Of a stretch of DNA of 64,000 nucleotides, positions 33,280 to 46,000 are shown in pieces (positions within the stretch are counted from its first letter, which is position 1; each line of letters opens with the position of its first letter). Source of the DNA: Filosporella fistucella. Its lineage: Eukaryota > Ascomycota > Leotiomycetes > Helotiales. Where the stretch lies: NCBI GenBank assembly GCA_030077755.1, contig JAQJZZ010000021.1, forward strand, positions 1-64,000. Direction: 5' to 3'. Under the pieces are notes generated by a model. The model was given only the letters and a program-made list of their open reading frames with translations. It had not been told where the DNA came from and ran no database searches. A program made the translations under genes and the position numbers.

Positions 33280-33437
33280 ATTTGTGGAGTAATACCAAGT
33301 ATCTTACCGCCTGTAGATTTTTCTGTCTATGCTGCAAAATTCCAGACATTGAGCCTTGATGGCGATATTCATATGTGTTTGTTACCTCAGACCAGGCTGT
33401 AGTCTCGAAATGCCTTGAATTGCAATTCCATACTTGT

Positions 33438-36121
33438 CTACGTATGCTGGAAGAAGTACACATAAGCAAACTTCTTCATTTCTTCCACATCATCTGCTTT
33501 CACGACCTTCTCGTCATTGTAGAGTACCCATGAGGGTTTACTATCACCCGGCACAAGCTGGCGCACGAAGGCGACATAGTGACTGAGAAAGAGTTTAGCG
33601 AAGGGGTACACCATCTCGAGATCTGGGTCTACGATTACGTACCCTGCATGAATGCTGGCTCCTTTATGACAAATAATCGAATGAAGTTGAAACTGTGCAG
33701 GTAAATTATCACTTCCGGGATCCTTCTTTACCACATGTTGAGAGTGGGGCGGAATATCATCACCAGAATCGCCTTGGTCATCAGGATGGCTAAACAGCCA
33801 CTCCACAGCGCGTTCCATATCGCCTCCAGTTTCCTTGAGTGCTTTTCGCGCTTGGGGAGGTCCAAATCCCATTGCACCCAGCATCTCGATCTTCTCCGGG
33901 TCTGCGCTAGAAGCTGATGTATGAACACTCTCAAATATCAATGGTGTGTCGATATCGGGGTCCTCCATATGCGCAAATAGCCATTCCATGGCGGCGTTTG
34001 CATCGGCATTACCAGTTGCGTGGAGGGCCTTTTCAGCACGATTGTGTGGAAATCCCATGCCCTCTAACTGCTGTATCGCCTCAACATTCGCCACAAAAGA
34101 TGGCTTGACATCACTATCGTCTTCTGGAAGCATTTCCTCGGATGGCTGCGGGCCTGGAGACTTGTAAGTATCTAAAAGGAAAGGCTCATCATCTACGACT
34201 ACAGGAACGTTGACTTTGGTAGGCACCCAGTTCACGATGACAAACCGCCGGGCATTGACGGCGAGCACTTGAGGAAATGTCCTGAAGAGTGATCGCTTCG
34301 AAAATCCGTCTTTGCTGCCACATGCTACGCAGGTCAGCTCCACAAGCTCCTCGGCTGTGAAAGTATCTAAGCACTCCTTGAGAGTTACTGATTCGTATTC
34401 GTCGACATGCTTTTCAGCCTCGCCTTCGACATGTGGCCGTGAAAGTTTTCTCAGCGGTACTGGAACAGATATGTTGTCCTGCTCGTCTGTCCGATATCGC
34501 ACTTTCTTGCAGCTGAGGCATTGAAGTCGTTGCTCCATGACAAAACGAAAAGCATGGGTGGGATCTTTGAAGGGTGCCTTATGCTGAGATCGCGTGATCA
34601 ATTTGAACAAGTGAAGGAGGAGCTCAAATGCGTCTTGCTGACGCATTGTGGAAAATTCCTCATGCCCTTTCCCGATGATGACTTTCAACATCGACGGTGC
34701 CAGGCCTCTCTGGTTCGCAACATCAGTTTGACTATCAGCCAGTCGAACGTCAGGATCTGGACGGGAGTATCGGCCTGAAATTAACCCGTCTCCTAGCTTT
34801 CTTAGCTGGGTTTCAAGATCTTGGGCGGGATCTGAAACCGTAGGAAGGTCAGAATCTGGAATATAGTAGCGCTCTTTGAATTGAGGCAAGCTAAAGAGGC
34901 ATTGCAAGCTGCTTGCAAGATAACAGCTATTGCCAAGGTTTTTCAGTCCAGTAAATCCTGAACCAAATAATTTTTGAAGCTCATGACCATCTTCATCAGT
35001 CATCGAAAACTCGTGGCGTAAATTCTCATCAACCTGCATCTCTGTCAAGCTCTTCTCGGTCTTCTCACGTTCAGCAAGAATGATACCCCAATGGGCTAGG
35101 TGCTCTCCGAGCTTTTCATCAATCCGTTCCTCATCACATTGATAGCAATAGACGTCCGCAGTGCCCTCAGGAGTTATCGAGCCCAGCTTAACCGCTACGG
35201 CATGTCCGGTCGAAGTCTTATGTTCCAGTCCATGAGAATGACCTTTGAGGCCTCCATACTGGGCTCTGCCACATCCAAGGTTACCACACTGAAGGCAGAG
35301 CCAAAGATTTTCGTTCAAGTCGCACAGGGAACAGTGGCCTAAATCTTGGGACTGAATCTGCCTTGAGGGCTGCTGCTCGAGAGTGAGGATGTGTTCGCAT
35401 GCCGTGTAGACCTGCTCCCATGCTTTGACTTCTTCCTGTCTGGAGAAAGTATTTGCCTTCATGACACCATCTATCACAGCTGCCAATTTTCCAGACGTCT
35501 TATCAACACTGTCAATATTGCATTCGTAGCATTTGACCGTGGTTTCATATTTATACCGGTCGGCTTCGGTCTCGGCAGAAATTGCCAATTTTGACATCTT
35601 TTGCGGGGGCTCATCACGAATTATGACTCGGCGCGTACGTCGAATGTTTAGTACTAATGGATGACTGTGAAGAGCGTGGTGGAGTGCGGAATGTTGCCTC
35701 TCGCGGGTACAGCCCCCATTGAAGCAGTAAAGACAAACGTCTAAACCGGTAGCATCGTCCTTGAAATAAGTTAGCAACATACCCAAGTGGGAAGAAACGT
35801 GCAAGTCTTTCGTAGAAGCAGAGGTATCCCATGGTAGCGGTAAATAAGAGCTTTAAAGTGGCATCTTGTACTTACTATTGAGTCAAAACATTGTGTGCAA
35901 TCCTCACGATAAACCGACTGAGCTGGGCCTGGGGCCCTAAGTTCTGAAGGATCCAGTCAGCCAAGAAAGATGGTCACCCAGACAAGTAACAGGAAAGCAT
36001 TGATGAAGGATAGGATGCGTTCATTAAGGCCATCTTCAACTACGCATCTGACTTCGGGCGGGGAAGGGAGTCTAGCTATCGATGAGTTCTTACCAGTGGC
36101 GTCAACGTGTTTGCAGGACAT
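33438..36121 (-). CDS. UBP14: Ubiquitin carboxyl-terminal hydrolase, UBP14/USP5 type
   Basis: Three exons on the minus strand: 36121-36094, 35943-35876, 35759-33438; 805 residues. The 28-nt first exon codes MSCKHVDAT; exon 2 ends YREDCTQCFDSI and joins DDATGLDVCLYCFNGGC, a conserved N-terminal zinc-finger variant of this family. A ZnF-UBP domain follows at about 170-250 (CSLCDLNENLWLCLQCGN). The peptidase Cys box is GLKNLGNSCYLASS (Cys311); two UBA domains start near 590 and 654 (EGMGFPHNRAEKAL, GAMGFGPPQARKAL); the His box is SHYVAFVRQ (His759). The enzyme disassembles free polyubiquitin chains, recycling ubiquitin and protecting the proteasome. It shares a 1.5-kb upstream region with ISU1. 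Confidence 0.95.
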
Positions 36122-37603
36122 ATTGCTTGTATTAGACTATCGCGGTTTCGTGTTCTCTAGCTGAGGGATGACGGAAAGTTTTGATGTAGGGGGAGCGGAG
36201 AGGCGGGAGACGGTTGTGTGTTTTCTGAATTGTAGAAGAATAGGTAGGGTGTCGAGGATGAAGCAGGTTGCCTCTGGTGGGGGTGGGGTCTGTTGTTTTG
36301 GATACGAACTAGGTAGGCAATTTCAGGTACAGGCAAAAGTTTTGCGGGGTGGGAAATAAACTGAATGCGCGCTGGCACGTTACTTGGACCTGAAAGCCTA
36401 GGCAGCAGTAGGTACCTAGGTAGGTATTAGAGGTCTGACTGGAGCCCAAGTACCTCGATAGCTGGAGCCTCGATTGGTACGTACCAAGAAAGAAAGAACA
36501 GGCAGGCACAATAACACAAGTATTAAGGTAAATCGTCTCAGGGAGGTAGGAAGCAATAATAACAATATTTACTACTCAACAATGCTTTATTACCTAGGTC
36601 TCTAGCATCTGCAATTATAGGGTTGTGACGAGAAGGAGTTGTGACTAAATTCATACTCTTAAGACTTAATAATTTACCCAATACTAGTATTTATAAACAT
36701 ACCCACACATACATCCTACCTAGGTAAGGTATATATCAAATTATAGAACCACCCAAAATGCATGCGATATCAAAGTATATACCTATGTTGTAGTTTAGAC
36801 AAGCTAACGTATTTAGAGGCGGTTATTTAAAGAGAGAACTTTATACTACACACGTATGTATAACTTAAGCTACGGGCAAAAATAGATAGCTACCTGTCTT
36901 GTCCTCTGTAAATGGTTCTTAGTACTCGAAAGCCTGGATTCAAAATAATAAATATCTATTAGTACTTCCACATAGGTAGTACAGTCTGATAAATAGGTAT
37001 TTGTGTTGTGTAAAGGTACCAGTACTCAGTTGATATCCTCCTAGGTACCTTACCCAGGCCAGGTGACAGATTGGCCCAACTAATTACCTAAGCCCGGTAT
37101 CTCCGATTGTGTGGAATTTAGCATCTCCGAGCTCCCACCTCTGCTCCGATCAGATCTATCAATCAGATAAAGCAAAATCTGCAATAGCTGGCAGCGATAA
37201 TTGGTTGAATCTCACCTGAACCCACTTTGGCCCCCAAAACCCCGAGCCCGATCGCGGGAATACCAATAAATTACCTTTTCAAGCTAAGAAGTCTTCGTCA
37301 TAGCTCACTCGAACTCCTCTCACCTCAACCACCAAATCCACGCCTTTACAATTCTTCCATACCAGCTTTCCTACCTTCCTTCATAATTGTCAAACTTTCG
37401 CCACAGACAGATACAGAACTACAACCGTCGCACACTGTGTGACTAAGCTCATCAGCTGGAACCTCGATCTTGATCTGAAGCTCAACTACAAAACGGCTCT
37501 CCTCAGTCCGAGAATCAACAGCTCCTACAATTTGATTCCACTCACGACCCGGATTGGCAATACGCTCTTGCATCCATATAATCGCCTTTCTTCATTCAAC
37601 AAC
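36122..37603. other. Divergent UBP14/ISU1 intergenic region
   Basis: No gene is supported. It contains short AGGTACCTAGGTAGG-type repeats near 36395-36430 and several scattered TACCTAGG elements. Open frames here are short and lack homologous features. It must contain both promoters and the 5' UTRs. Confidence 0.6.
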
Positions 37604-38275
37604 ATGTTTCGTCGAGCGCTCACCTCTGCTCCATGCGTTGCCAGACGAGTATCATCATACAGATCTGTCGCAACACCATTTGGAGCCCGAATCTCTTCGC
37701 CTTTCGCTCTTGTCAGCCGGCGCCAATACCACGAAAAAGTTCTTGATCACTACTCTCGTCCACGCAATGTTGGCAGTATGTCGAAGACGGATACAGACGT
37801 CGGCACTGGGCTCGTAGGCGCCCCTGCTTGTGGCGATGTGATGAAACTCCAAATTCGGGTCGATCCAACCAACAACACGATATCTGAAGTCAAGTTCAAG
37901 ACATTTGGATGTGGTTCAGCAATTGCATCATCATCGTATTTGACTGAGCTTGTTCGTGGCATGACTTTAGAGGAGGCTGGCCGGGTACGAAACACAGAAA
38001 TTGCGAAAGAGCTTTGCCTTCCACCTGTTAAACGTAAGCCAACCTCCCACACCCCCCTCTCGAAACAAATTGCCCATGTACAATAACGATATTGACTGTG
38101 TGTAGTCCATTGCTCTATGCTTGCTGAAGACGCCATCAAGTCTGCCATCTCCAATTACTACACCAAAAATCCAAATGCTCGGAGTACGAATCTGGGAGGG
38201 ACCGGTGCAAGTATGCCCAAAGTCGATGTAGAGACAGTGATGGAGTCGACCTCGTCACAGAACGCCACTGCATGA
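37604..38275 (+). CDS. ISU1: Mitochondrial iron-sulfur cluster scaffold protein IscU/Isu1
   Basis: Two exons, 37604-38033 and 38106-38275, 199 residues. The first ~40 residues (MFRRALTSAPCVARRVSSYR) are Arg/Ser-rich without acids, a mitochondrial targeting sequence. The mature part begins YHEKVLDHYSRPRNVG. The three cluster-binding cysteines are Cys76 (GAPACGDVM), Cys103 (TFGCGSAIASSS) and Cys146 (LHCSMLAEDA); LPPVK, the Hsp70-binding motif, lies at 139-143. The intron falls inside the codon after LPPVK, just before the third cysteine. Isu1 is the platform on which Nfs1 and frataxin build [2Fe-2S] clusters before hand-off. The C-terminal tail after SISNYYTKN-type helix is slightly longer than in bacteria. 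Confidence 0.96.
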
Positions 38276-39142
38276 ATGTATAGGTTCTATTTGATTCAGG
38301 CGTTAAGGTTTCATGAAGAATCTCGAATTTGACTCAGTATGATCATGGGATATCGGATTTACAGCTGTTGCACGTAAGTGCACCTCAAGGCCTGGCTACA
38401 ATCTGATGGCAGTGCCCAAATTCAACCAGACAAGATGGGAGTTGATTTGGGCTATTGATGGTTCAACTGTGAATGTAACATGCTTTGTTGATAGGCTGGT
38501 GAGAGGCGGAATGCAATACAGTTGTTATATAATGCCGCAGACACAAATGACTGGCTAGGGACTATATTATCAGGTGAAGATGATTTATCGTTCAAAACAT
38601 AATCGAGAGATCTGATCGTACAGTCACATAAGTAAATACTCATGTTTATTTTACAATTGTTATGTTTATTTAACGCTGCCCTTGCAATGTGATTGGGGAG
38701 TTATAATTGTGCTTGGCTATCTAATTTGACTTGCTATTCTCGCAATCCTGGGTTGAGCTTCTATTCCATTCAATTATGACAATATGCCTAGCGAGCTAAC
38801 CTTGTTTGGTTATGGACGCCCTACCCGAGGCAATATAGTGACATCAAAATAGTGATATGGTGGTAGATGTATTGAAAAACTGTTTCGGCCGCTGACCGGA
38901 TGAGTTTTGAGGTGGTGGCAACATCAAGATCATCCTACCTATACTGTACTGTACAGTACAGTATGGTATACCTAGTATCTATCGCAAGCGAGCGAAAAGG
39001 GTAGCTTCCGCCCTGTCTGGAAAGGGACTAGTCTCCAACAGTTTTCTTATCGTCGAGGATTTTTTTATCGTTTATCGCAAAATTGACCCAAACCCACCCC
39101 AGCCTCAAAATACCTGATTTTCATACTAGAGCAAGCAACAGC
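38276..39142. other. ISU1-DBP3 intergenic region with a 24-bp perfect palindrome
   Basis: Positions 38941-38964 are a perfect palindrome of alternating TACTG and CAGTA units, about 180 bp before the DBP3 ATG. No coding sequence seen; ISU1 3' UTR and DBP3 promoter lie here. Confidence 0.6.
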
Positions 39143-41127
39143 ATGCCAAAGCGTACCCTGGAAGATGCGGGCCTTCAAAATGGCACCGTAAGCACCTCAG
39201 AGAATCTTGCTTCAAAGAAAATCCGGAAAGAGCGCAGAACATTGAACGAATGCATCCCCTCGTCCAGCGAAATGATTGATGCAAATATTGATGCAGAAAA
39301 GGCAGCGCGGAAGGAGAAGAGACGCCTTAAAAAGTCGAACAAGCTAAGAGAAGTTGGGAACAACCCTGATGATGTCGACACATCCACTACGGCCGATGTT
39401 GCGGGAGATAATCTGAGAAAGGTCAAGAAAGCTGAACGGAAGGCATTGAAAGCAAGCATGAAAGCCTCACGAGAGTCAAACAAGTCCTTACAAAATGATT
39501 TCCAGGTCACCTCCACTGAAAGGGAATTGCCAAGAGAGAGTCGTGACGGAGATCAATCCAGCGATACTGCTGCAACGAAAATATCTGCTGGTGTAATATC
39601 TGATGGCTCATATGCTGAGGCGTCAGAGTTAAGTGCTCTGCCACAAGACGACATCGACTCGTTTCTGACTCGGAATTTCATCTCAATAACAGATCCTCTG
39701 CCGTCTGCGGTAGCACTTCGACCATTGACGAGTTTTCAATACCTACCGATCACTGATCCAGCTCAGCGGGCACCCTTCAAGGCCTTCAAGGCACCAACGC
39801 CGATACAAGCTGCAGCATGGCCATTTCTTTTCGCTGGACGTGATGTCATCGGTGTTGCCGAGACGGGTTCAGGGAAGACAATGGCATTTGCAGTACCATG
39901 TGTACGAGGCATATTGTCCTTACCAGAAAGAGAGAGGAACAAAGGGGCCAGGGCAGTGATTGTATCTCCTACACGGGAATTGGCAATGCAGAGTTATGAT
40001 CAGATCATGGTGTTAGCAAAGGTATCCGGGCTTAAGGCCGTATGCGTGTACGGCGGTGTCCCCAAGGATGAGCAACGCAAGTCACTCAAGACCGCTGACA
40101 TTGTAATTGCTACGCCTGGCCGATTGAATGATCTGATCAATGAAGGCTGTGCAGATTTGGGCAAAGCTAGATATGTAGTCCTTGACGAAGCGGATCGTAT
40201 GCTCGACAAAGGATTTGAGGATGAGATACGCAAAATTATTAGCACAACACCACCGCTTGGGGAGCGGCAGACACTCATGTTTACAGCTACATGGCCCGAG
40301 TCTGTCCGAGCACTGGCCAGTACATTCATGACGAATCCAGTGAAAATTGCCATTGGCGACAATCCCACGGGTGATCTTCGTGCAAATACACGCATTGTAC
40401 AGAAGGTGGAGGTAGTTGAACCCAGGAACAAAGAATATCGGCTTCTTCAGCTCCTCAAGCAATATCAAAGTGGTTCTCAAAAAGATGATAAAATTCTTGT
40501 TTTTGCCTTGTACAAGAAGGAGGCGACAAGACTCGAAGGTTTTATCCGGTCTAAAGGTTTCCGTGTAGCGGGAATTCATGGTGATTTGAGTCAAGAACAA
40601 CGTACTAGGAGCTTAGAAGCTTTCAAGTCTGGAAATACCCCCATACTTGTAGCAACAGACGTGGCTGCTAGGGGTCTCGATATTCCAGCCGTCAAGCTTG
40701 TATTAAATGTCACATGTAAGTAAGATCTAGAGATACCCGCTCCACGTCCGCTGGCTGCTTGCAAGACAAATGTTGGGGATTTAAGGCTACCCAGCTAACT
40801 TATATATAGTTCCTCTCACCGTTGAAGATTATGTTCACAGAATTGGCAGAACGGGAAGGGCAGGCAAAGAAGGTTTGGCTATAACTTTGTTTACAGAGCA
40901 TGACAAAGCTCAGTCGGGCAGGTGAGTTTACCCCAGCGCAAGTCTGGTTTTATACCATCTAATGTCTGTCTAGCCTCATCAATGTTCTAAAGGCTGCAAA
41001 TCAATTAGTTCCAGATGAGCTTCTTAAGTTTGGAACAACCGTGAAAAGAAAGGAGCACGAGGCATACGGAGCCTTCGCGAAAGATGTTGATATGACCAAA
41101 ACTGCAAAGAAGATCAAATTCGACTGA
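39143..41127 (+). CDS. DBP3: DEAD-box ATP-dependent RNA helicase Dbp3
   Basis: Three exons: 39143-40715, 40810-40921, 40974-41127; 612 residues. ATG 39143 ([10 protein letters not shown]) is chosen as the first ATG in frame. Residues 1-~160 are lysine-rich and low in complexity, typical of nucleolar helicases. Helicase motifs in order: [10 protein letters not shown] (Q motif), AETGSGKT (239-246), SPTRELA, TPGRL, DEAD (348-351), TATWPE in place of SAT, ARGLDIP and [10 protein letters not shown] across exons 1-2. The TATWP form of motif III is characteristic of Dbp3 and its close relatives. Dbp3 helps process the ITS1 A3 site of pre-rRNA during 60S subunit biogenesis. Convergent with RFT1, 128 bp apart. 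Confidence 0.92.
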
Positions 41128-41255
41128 AGCTCTCAGGCGTGGCTATGACTTTCTCGTAAATTCTGTATGCATCGAAGAATGTGTGTTCGCTCGGATATAG
41201 ACCTACATCCATCAGAACGTCTTGTAGAATTAGATTTCAATGGAATTTCAAGGGC

Positions 41256-43041
41256 TTACAATAGAAGAATCAAGATTGCAGCTGCAATACCGCTTTTTAT
41301 GATATCAACTAGACCACCATCGAAGCCTAACTTCATCCGAGCAAGGAGTGTATAGGTTCCTGCCCCTGCGGCGATGCTTAGTGGTGTAGGTAGGAGTTCT
41401 GTTATGTCGATGACAGCATCGAATCGTTTCAAATATGATTGTATGAAAACGATACTCCAGGAAATACGCAATAGCATGTTGATGCCATTTGCACATACGA
41501 GGCCTTTGGCCCCAAGGTCTAGCAGTTTCAAGAGGATGACAGCCGCACCAGCGAAGCCAGCTGAGAAGGCGAACATCCACGCAGTTTGGTGGCCGATTTC
41601 CGATTTTGTCGCGACAGATGAGACAAAGGCTTCGGTCATCCCATTGATGGCGAGCAGTGGAATATAGTAGCAGTACGTTGATAGTACATCCCCAGCCCCG
41701 GAGGAGGTCCATCGTGCGCCAGCAACAAGTTTCAGCAGCAATGGCGCGATAGTAGGTCCAATGGAAACGATACAGACGGAGAGTATCAGGTACGAGCGAA
41801 GAAGAACCATAAGGTTCTTACGCACCTGGAGAACACGAGTCCGCGATGGTGGTCCATCAGAAGTCCCTAGTATCTTGCCAAAGGTACTCCTACTGATCTC
41901 CTCAATTGGTTGGAGAATCAACCTCGCCACAAGCCCACCATAATTGTTAGCCAGGGCATATATACCCTGTGCTCGCGGGGATGTAAAAGCGGCGATTATA
42001 ATTGTATCACCTTGGGTCAGTAAATGCTTGAGAATTGATTGCCCGAAAAAACTCCCAGCAAGTTTCAGAAGCTCCCGTGGAAAATATGACAACAGGTATC
42101 TGTTGTGGTTCCTAATAGAGTTAGACAGTGATTTGTTCATGTCTCACAAGTCAGTAAACATACCGAGAGAGAATCGGCCTCAAAGAAAGCGAGAACGCAG
42201 CCCTTGATGTAATTGCTGAGACCCTAAGGTAGAATACGATCAATAGTGAAATAGCATATGTGCACTGGCCAATGGCGAAGGGCAGCACGCCAACATCTCG
42301 ACCAGTTTTCGCTGCCCAGATCGCTAAGCCACAAGTAAACAGACATCTTAGTACATTAGCACATAGTTCTGCCGTAGTTCGAATTCCGAACCAAGATTTG
42401 TGCTGGACAACAACATAGCATGGTTCTGCTAGCAGCTCTAAAAACGCTGCCAAGCCGTAGAGCTTCAATGCTTCGGAGAAGTATGGTGTCTCTAAGACGG
42501 TGGCGGCTCCAACCGAGAGAGACCACATATATAACCATGCAATGCAGAATGCGAACACAGTTCCTAGCCCGATCGAGATGTATGACAGATTTACAATCTC
42601 CTGCGTCCTGTCCGCAGATGTGGTGACATCCACGTGACCAGATATGGAGGAGGAAATAGAGGTGAGATCTGAAAGCTGTACTCCACTGACAGGCTGCACT
42701 GGAGTTTGAAGGTTCGAATGTTTCTTGGAATGGGTCTGTACGGTTTCCTTCTGCTGCTTGGTCACCGCTAGAGGCGACGGGCTATCTGGAGTGTCGGCAT
42801 GACGTTGTATGGCCACTCGCAAACTTTCTCGAGCAAAGAAAAGAACGGTAATGGAGTAGACTTCCAACTGTGTTGAGATACCGAGAAGTTCAGGGGAAAG
42901 ATAGCGGAGTAGTACCTGGTTGACCGCAAAGGTTAAGGCTCGAGAACCAAACTGTTGGGCGATGAGCAGAACTGCGCCGGTTGCAGAGGATGTTGACTGT
43001 ATCGAAGGGTTCTTGGGGTTGCCGGGGTCTATAGGAGACAT
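41256..43041 (-). CDS. RFT1: Oligosaccharide translocation protein Rft1
   Basis: Two exons on the minus strand: 43041-42164 and 42111-41256, joined inside the Arg codon of ILSR|NHNRYLLSYFPRE; 577 residues. ATG 43041 (MSPIDPGNPKNPS) is preferred over upstream in-frame starts because conserved text begins soon after (LLIAQQFGSRALTFAVNQ). It is a multi-spanning membrane protein with about a dozen hydrophobic segments and a hydrophilic Ser/Gln-rich loop near residues 95-150, which is longer than in yeast. Conserved text includes LLTQGDTIIIAAFTSPRAQG and YALANNYGGLVARL. Rft1 acts in the ER membrane in dolichol-linked oligosaccharide assembly for N-glycosylation; its proposed flippase activity is disputed. 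Confidence 0.93.
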
Positions 43042-46000
43042 TGATAAAAGAAGATGTCGGAAAGAAGATGTAGGTAGATGGTGGGAAGGCGGAGATGGGG
43101 GTGAAGGTGCACCTGGCAGTGGGAAGTTGAGGGTGTTTTGAGGCTGGAATAGGGTACGGGTACAGTTTGAAGTTGCTGATATCGTTACGAGCAACGAGTA
43201 CCCGTCAGGTACCTATCTATCTGTACCTAGGTAGGTAGGTAGCGACCAATTGGCTATGCAATCCGTATCAGTACTATACATCAGGTAAGCACGATTATGA
43301 CACCCAGGTTGTCAGGTAGAGGTAGAGTTCGTGTACTGTACCTCAAGTGCAGGCATGGGAAAGTATGTAGGGCACCTCAGGAGCTCAGGTATATGAGAGT
43401 ACCTAGGTAGGTTGATCCATAGGTAGGTAGGTGGGTAGGGAAGTAGTGAGACAGGTAAAGGACAGTATCGTACATGGTAAAAGTGACCTGGCCTGTAAAT
43501 TTTGGTGACGGCCCGGCCCGGCACAACCCTCTTTTCACGTGCTGCGTGTATTGTAAGTACCGGGATGGTACAAGTAAGTATAGTCAGGTTCCATAATCTC
43601 GTACTCGCACCCTTTGACCTCGGCGTGTCGAGTAATATACCTAACGTCGTGAGATACTCACTCTCAGGTACAAGTCAAGCGCAAGTAAGGATGCACAAGT
43701 ATATGTATGTACCTTGTATAAGGTCCTCACTCGAACGATGCAGCTTTGCGAGCGAGGTAAGCAAAGATCGGCACATATAGCTAACCCCAACTTTCCTACT
43801 TATAAAAGACCCCTCTTCCATTATAACAGAAAGTTACCCCATATACACATTCAAAAGTACTCCTTCTTTCCACCTTCTGTTTTTTGGTGGGCAGATTCCA
43901 ACTTTGCATACGTTGGCAGCGTACTTCGGTTTCAATATATGGGGAGCTCTATTTGCATAGTGTCAATCATTCCGCTGCTAAAGTTGTCTAACCGGGGCGT
44001 TGTTTTTCTCCCTTATCTGCTGATTTTAAAATGCGCAATACAGACTGTTGGTATAGACCCGATGTGACAATAAGTTAACTTATATCTGAGGAGCTGATGT
44101 CAGAATGCTAATTTGAGCCAGCGTGCACATTCCGGGCTTCCCACCAAGGCGGTTGGAGTGTAGGGTCGACAGGGTAACTACTACAAATTTCTAGACATGC
44201 ACCTGGGTCATTTATATTAGAAAGTACAATATCCTACACCTGCATTGCAGTGCATTGCAGTGCAGTACACTGCCTATATAATTATCTCCATTGGCGGTTA
44301 CACTATCCAGCTCACTCAGCTTCCAAACATATTCTAGAAAAGTATAACCGCTCAGGTGGAACTGATGAGAAGTGTCATCAATATCAATACTTGGTTAGGC
44401 AATGTAAGCAAATGACTGAAACATAGATGTTGTTATCTATTTCTAGTCTTGGAGCAATAGTGTCATCAAACAGATATCTTTTACTCTGGACATAACTGGA
44501 AGGAAGCTGCTTTGAAACCTATTTTGAGACATGGCCAGCGCTATCTAGTATGGCGCAGTGGGGAGAAAAGCCACACAGCCTTGTTAACGAGTAACTACCT
44601 TCGTGACACAAAAGGCTAGGGAACCATGGTTATGGATACCGTACCTTACCTAATTACCAGTACCTAAACCAAGATGACCTACCTTGCCTACCTCTCCGTT
44701 ATACTTCCCCGCCAACTCCAATACTACAGAAGCACACGCCGACAGAAACAGATTAGGCGGGATCATAGGTATTACGGAGAAAGAATAGGTACTCAGGTGA
44801 AATCGGCAGCACACTAGGTATTGTATTTGAAGGGTCGTAATGCGATGAATGACTTGGAATTGAAGGGTTGATGCATTTCATCCATCTGATCCGGGCCACC
44901 TATAGTTTACCTTCTCGGGCACGTGCTAGAATCAGTACTGAGTAAGTTATGTACTACGGAGTAGACATTCGCACCTGACATAATCCGACTTAACCTTATT
45001 AATAACCGGCGGACAATCTTATAATAGCAAGGCGACTGTGCAAAGTAGTCCAAGGATGCAGATGTTTGCTGCATCTATTATGAATAATGGCATCTGAGAG
45101 GGGGCGCAGGCCGCAATACCTACACTACTACGAATGCAGTTAAATAATAAGGCTGCTATAGTATACTGCCTATGATGGGACTGAATTGGGTGCAGCTTAG
45201 TCGACCGCTATGTGGTTCCGGCCGGTGGAGGAAGATGGGATGGAAAGGGAGGGATGGTGTGAGCGAGTTGATGGAATCCAAAATTAGATTTTTGTGAAGA
45301 TAGTGCAGGAGAAGGTGCAGGAGGCAGAGCAGAACTTGATGGGGGAGTGAGGGCAGCACGCACTGGGTAATGGATGGAATGGAACGGTGCGAGTACGGGC
45401 CGCTTTTTTGTCGCTTGGGCAGGGAAAAGGGTATAGAAGGCGATATTTAAACAAGGTATTAAGAAAAGCTGAAAGGGCATTAGAGATAGTACGGTATTAT
45501 TGCAAGTATCTTATCATAAGGTACTGTACCTAGCTGAGCACGCAAGAGAGGAGGTATATATATATTATACTTAAGTCAGGAAGTATAAGACACCTTAGGT
45601 AAACAAGTAATCTCGTCTCAAATCAAATATAGACAAATCTGATTGCTGTATGAAATTCGCATACTTTATACTATATACTAAGTCAAGTGAAGTCGCTTTT
45701 GAGATAGGGATATAAATGCGTCGGTACTACTAGTATATAGAATCTACTTTTAAAATGTATTCCTCCTCCAAGTGAAAGGCATGAAATGTTCATACTTGCT
45801 TTCTGTGCTTAATATTATTGGTCTCAATTATAGGGAAATTTAGAGGAGGGGAAAAGAGGACACTAAGGTAGAAGTCTGAATACGTGTATTTGATAAATGC
45901 TATACTTCCAGGCCAGGAGCGTCGTCGAGGTGCACGAAGCACATTGGCGAACTACTATACTTACCTTTAAGCTACAGAGACTGTGCTAACGGTAGCAACG

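Noticed and set aside
43312..44067. Overlapping ORFs of 70-117 codons in the RFT1 upstream region
   Set aside because: Composition follows the repeats, no domain, no consistent start or splice pattern.
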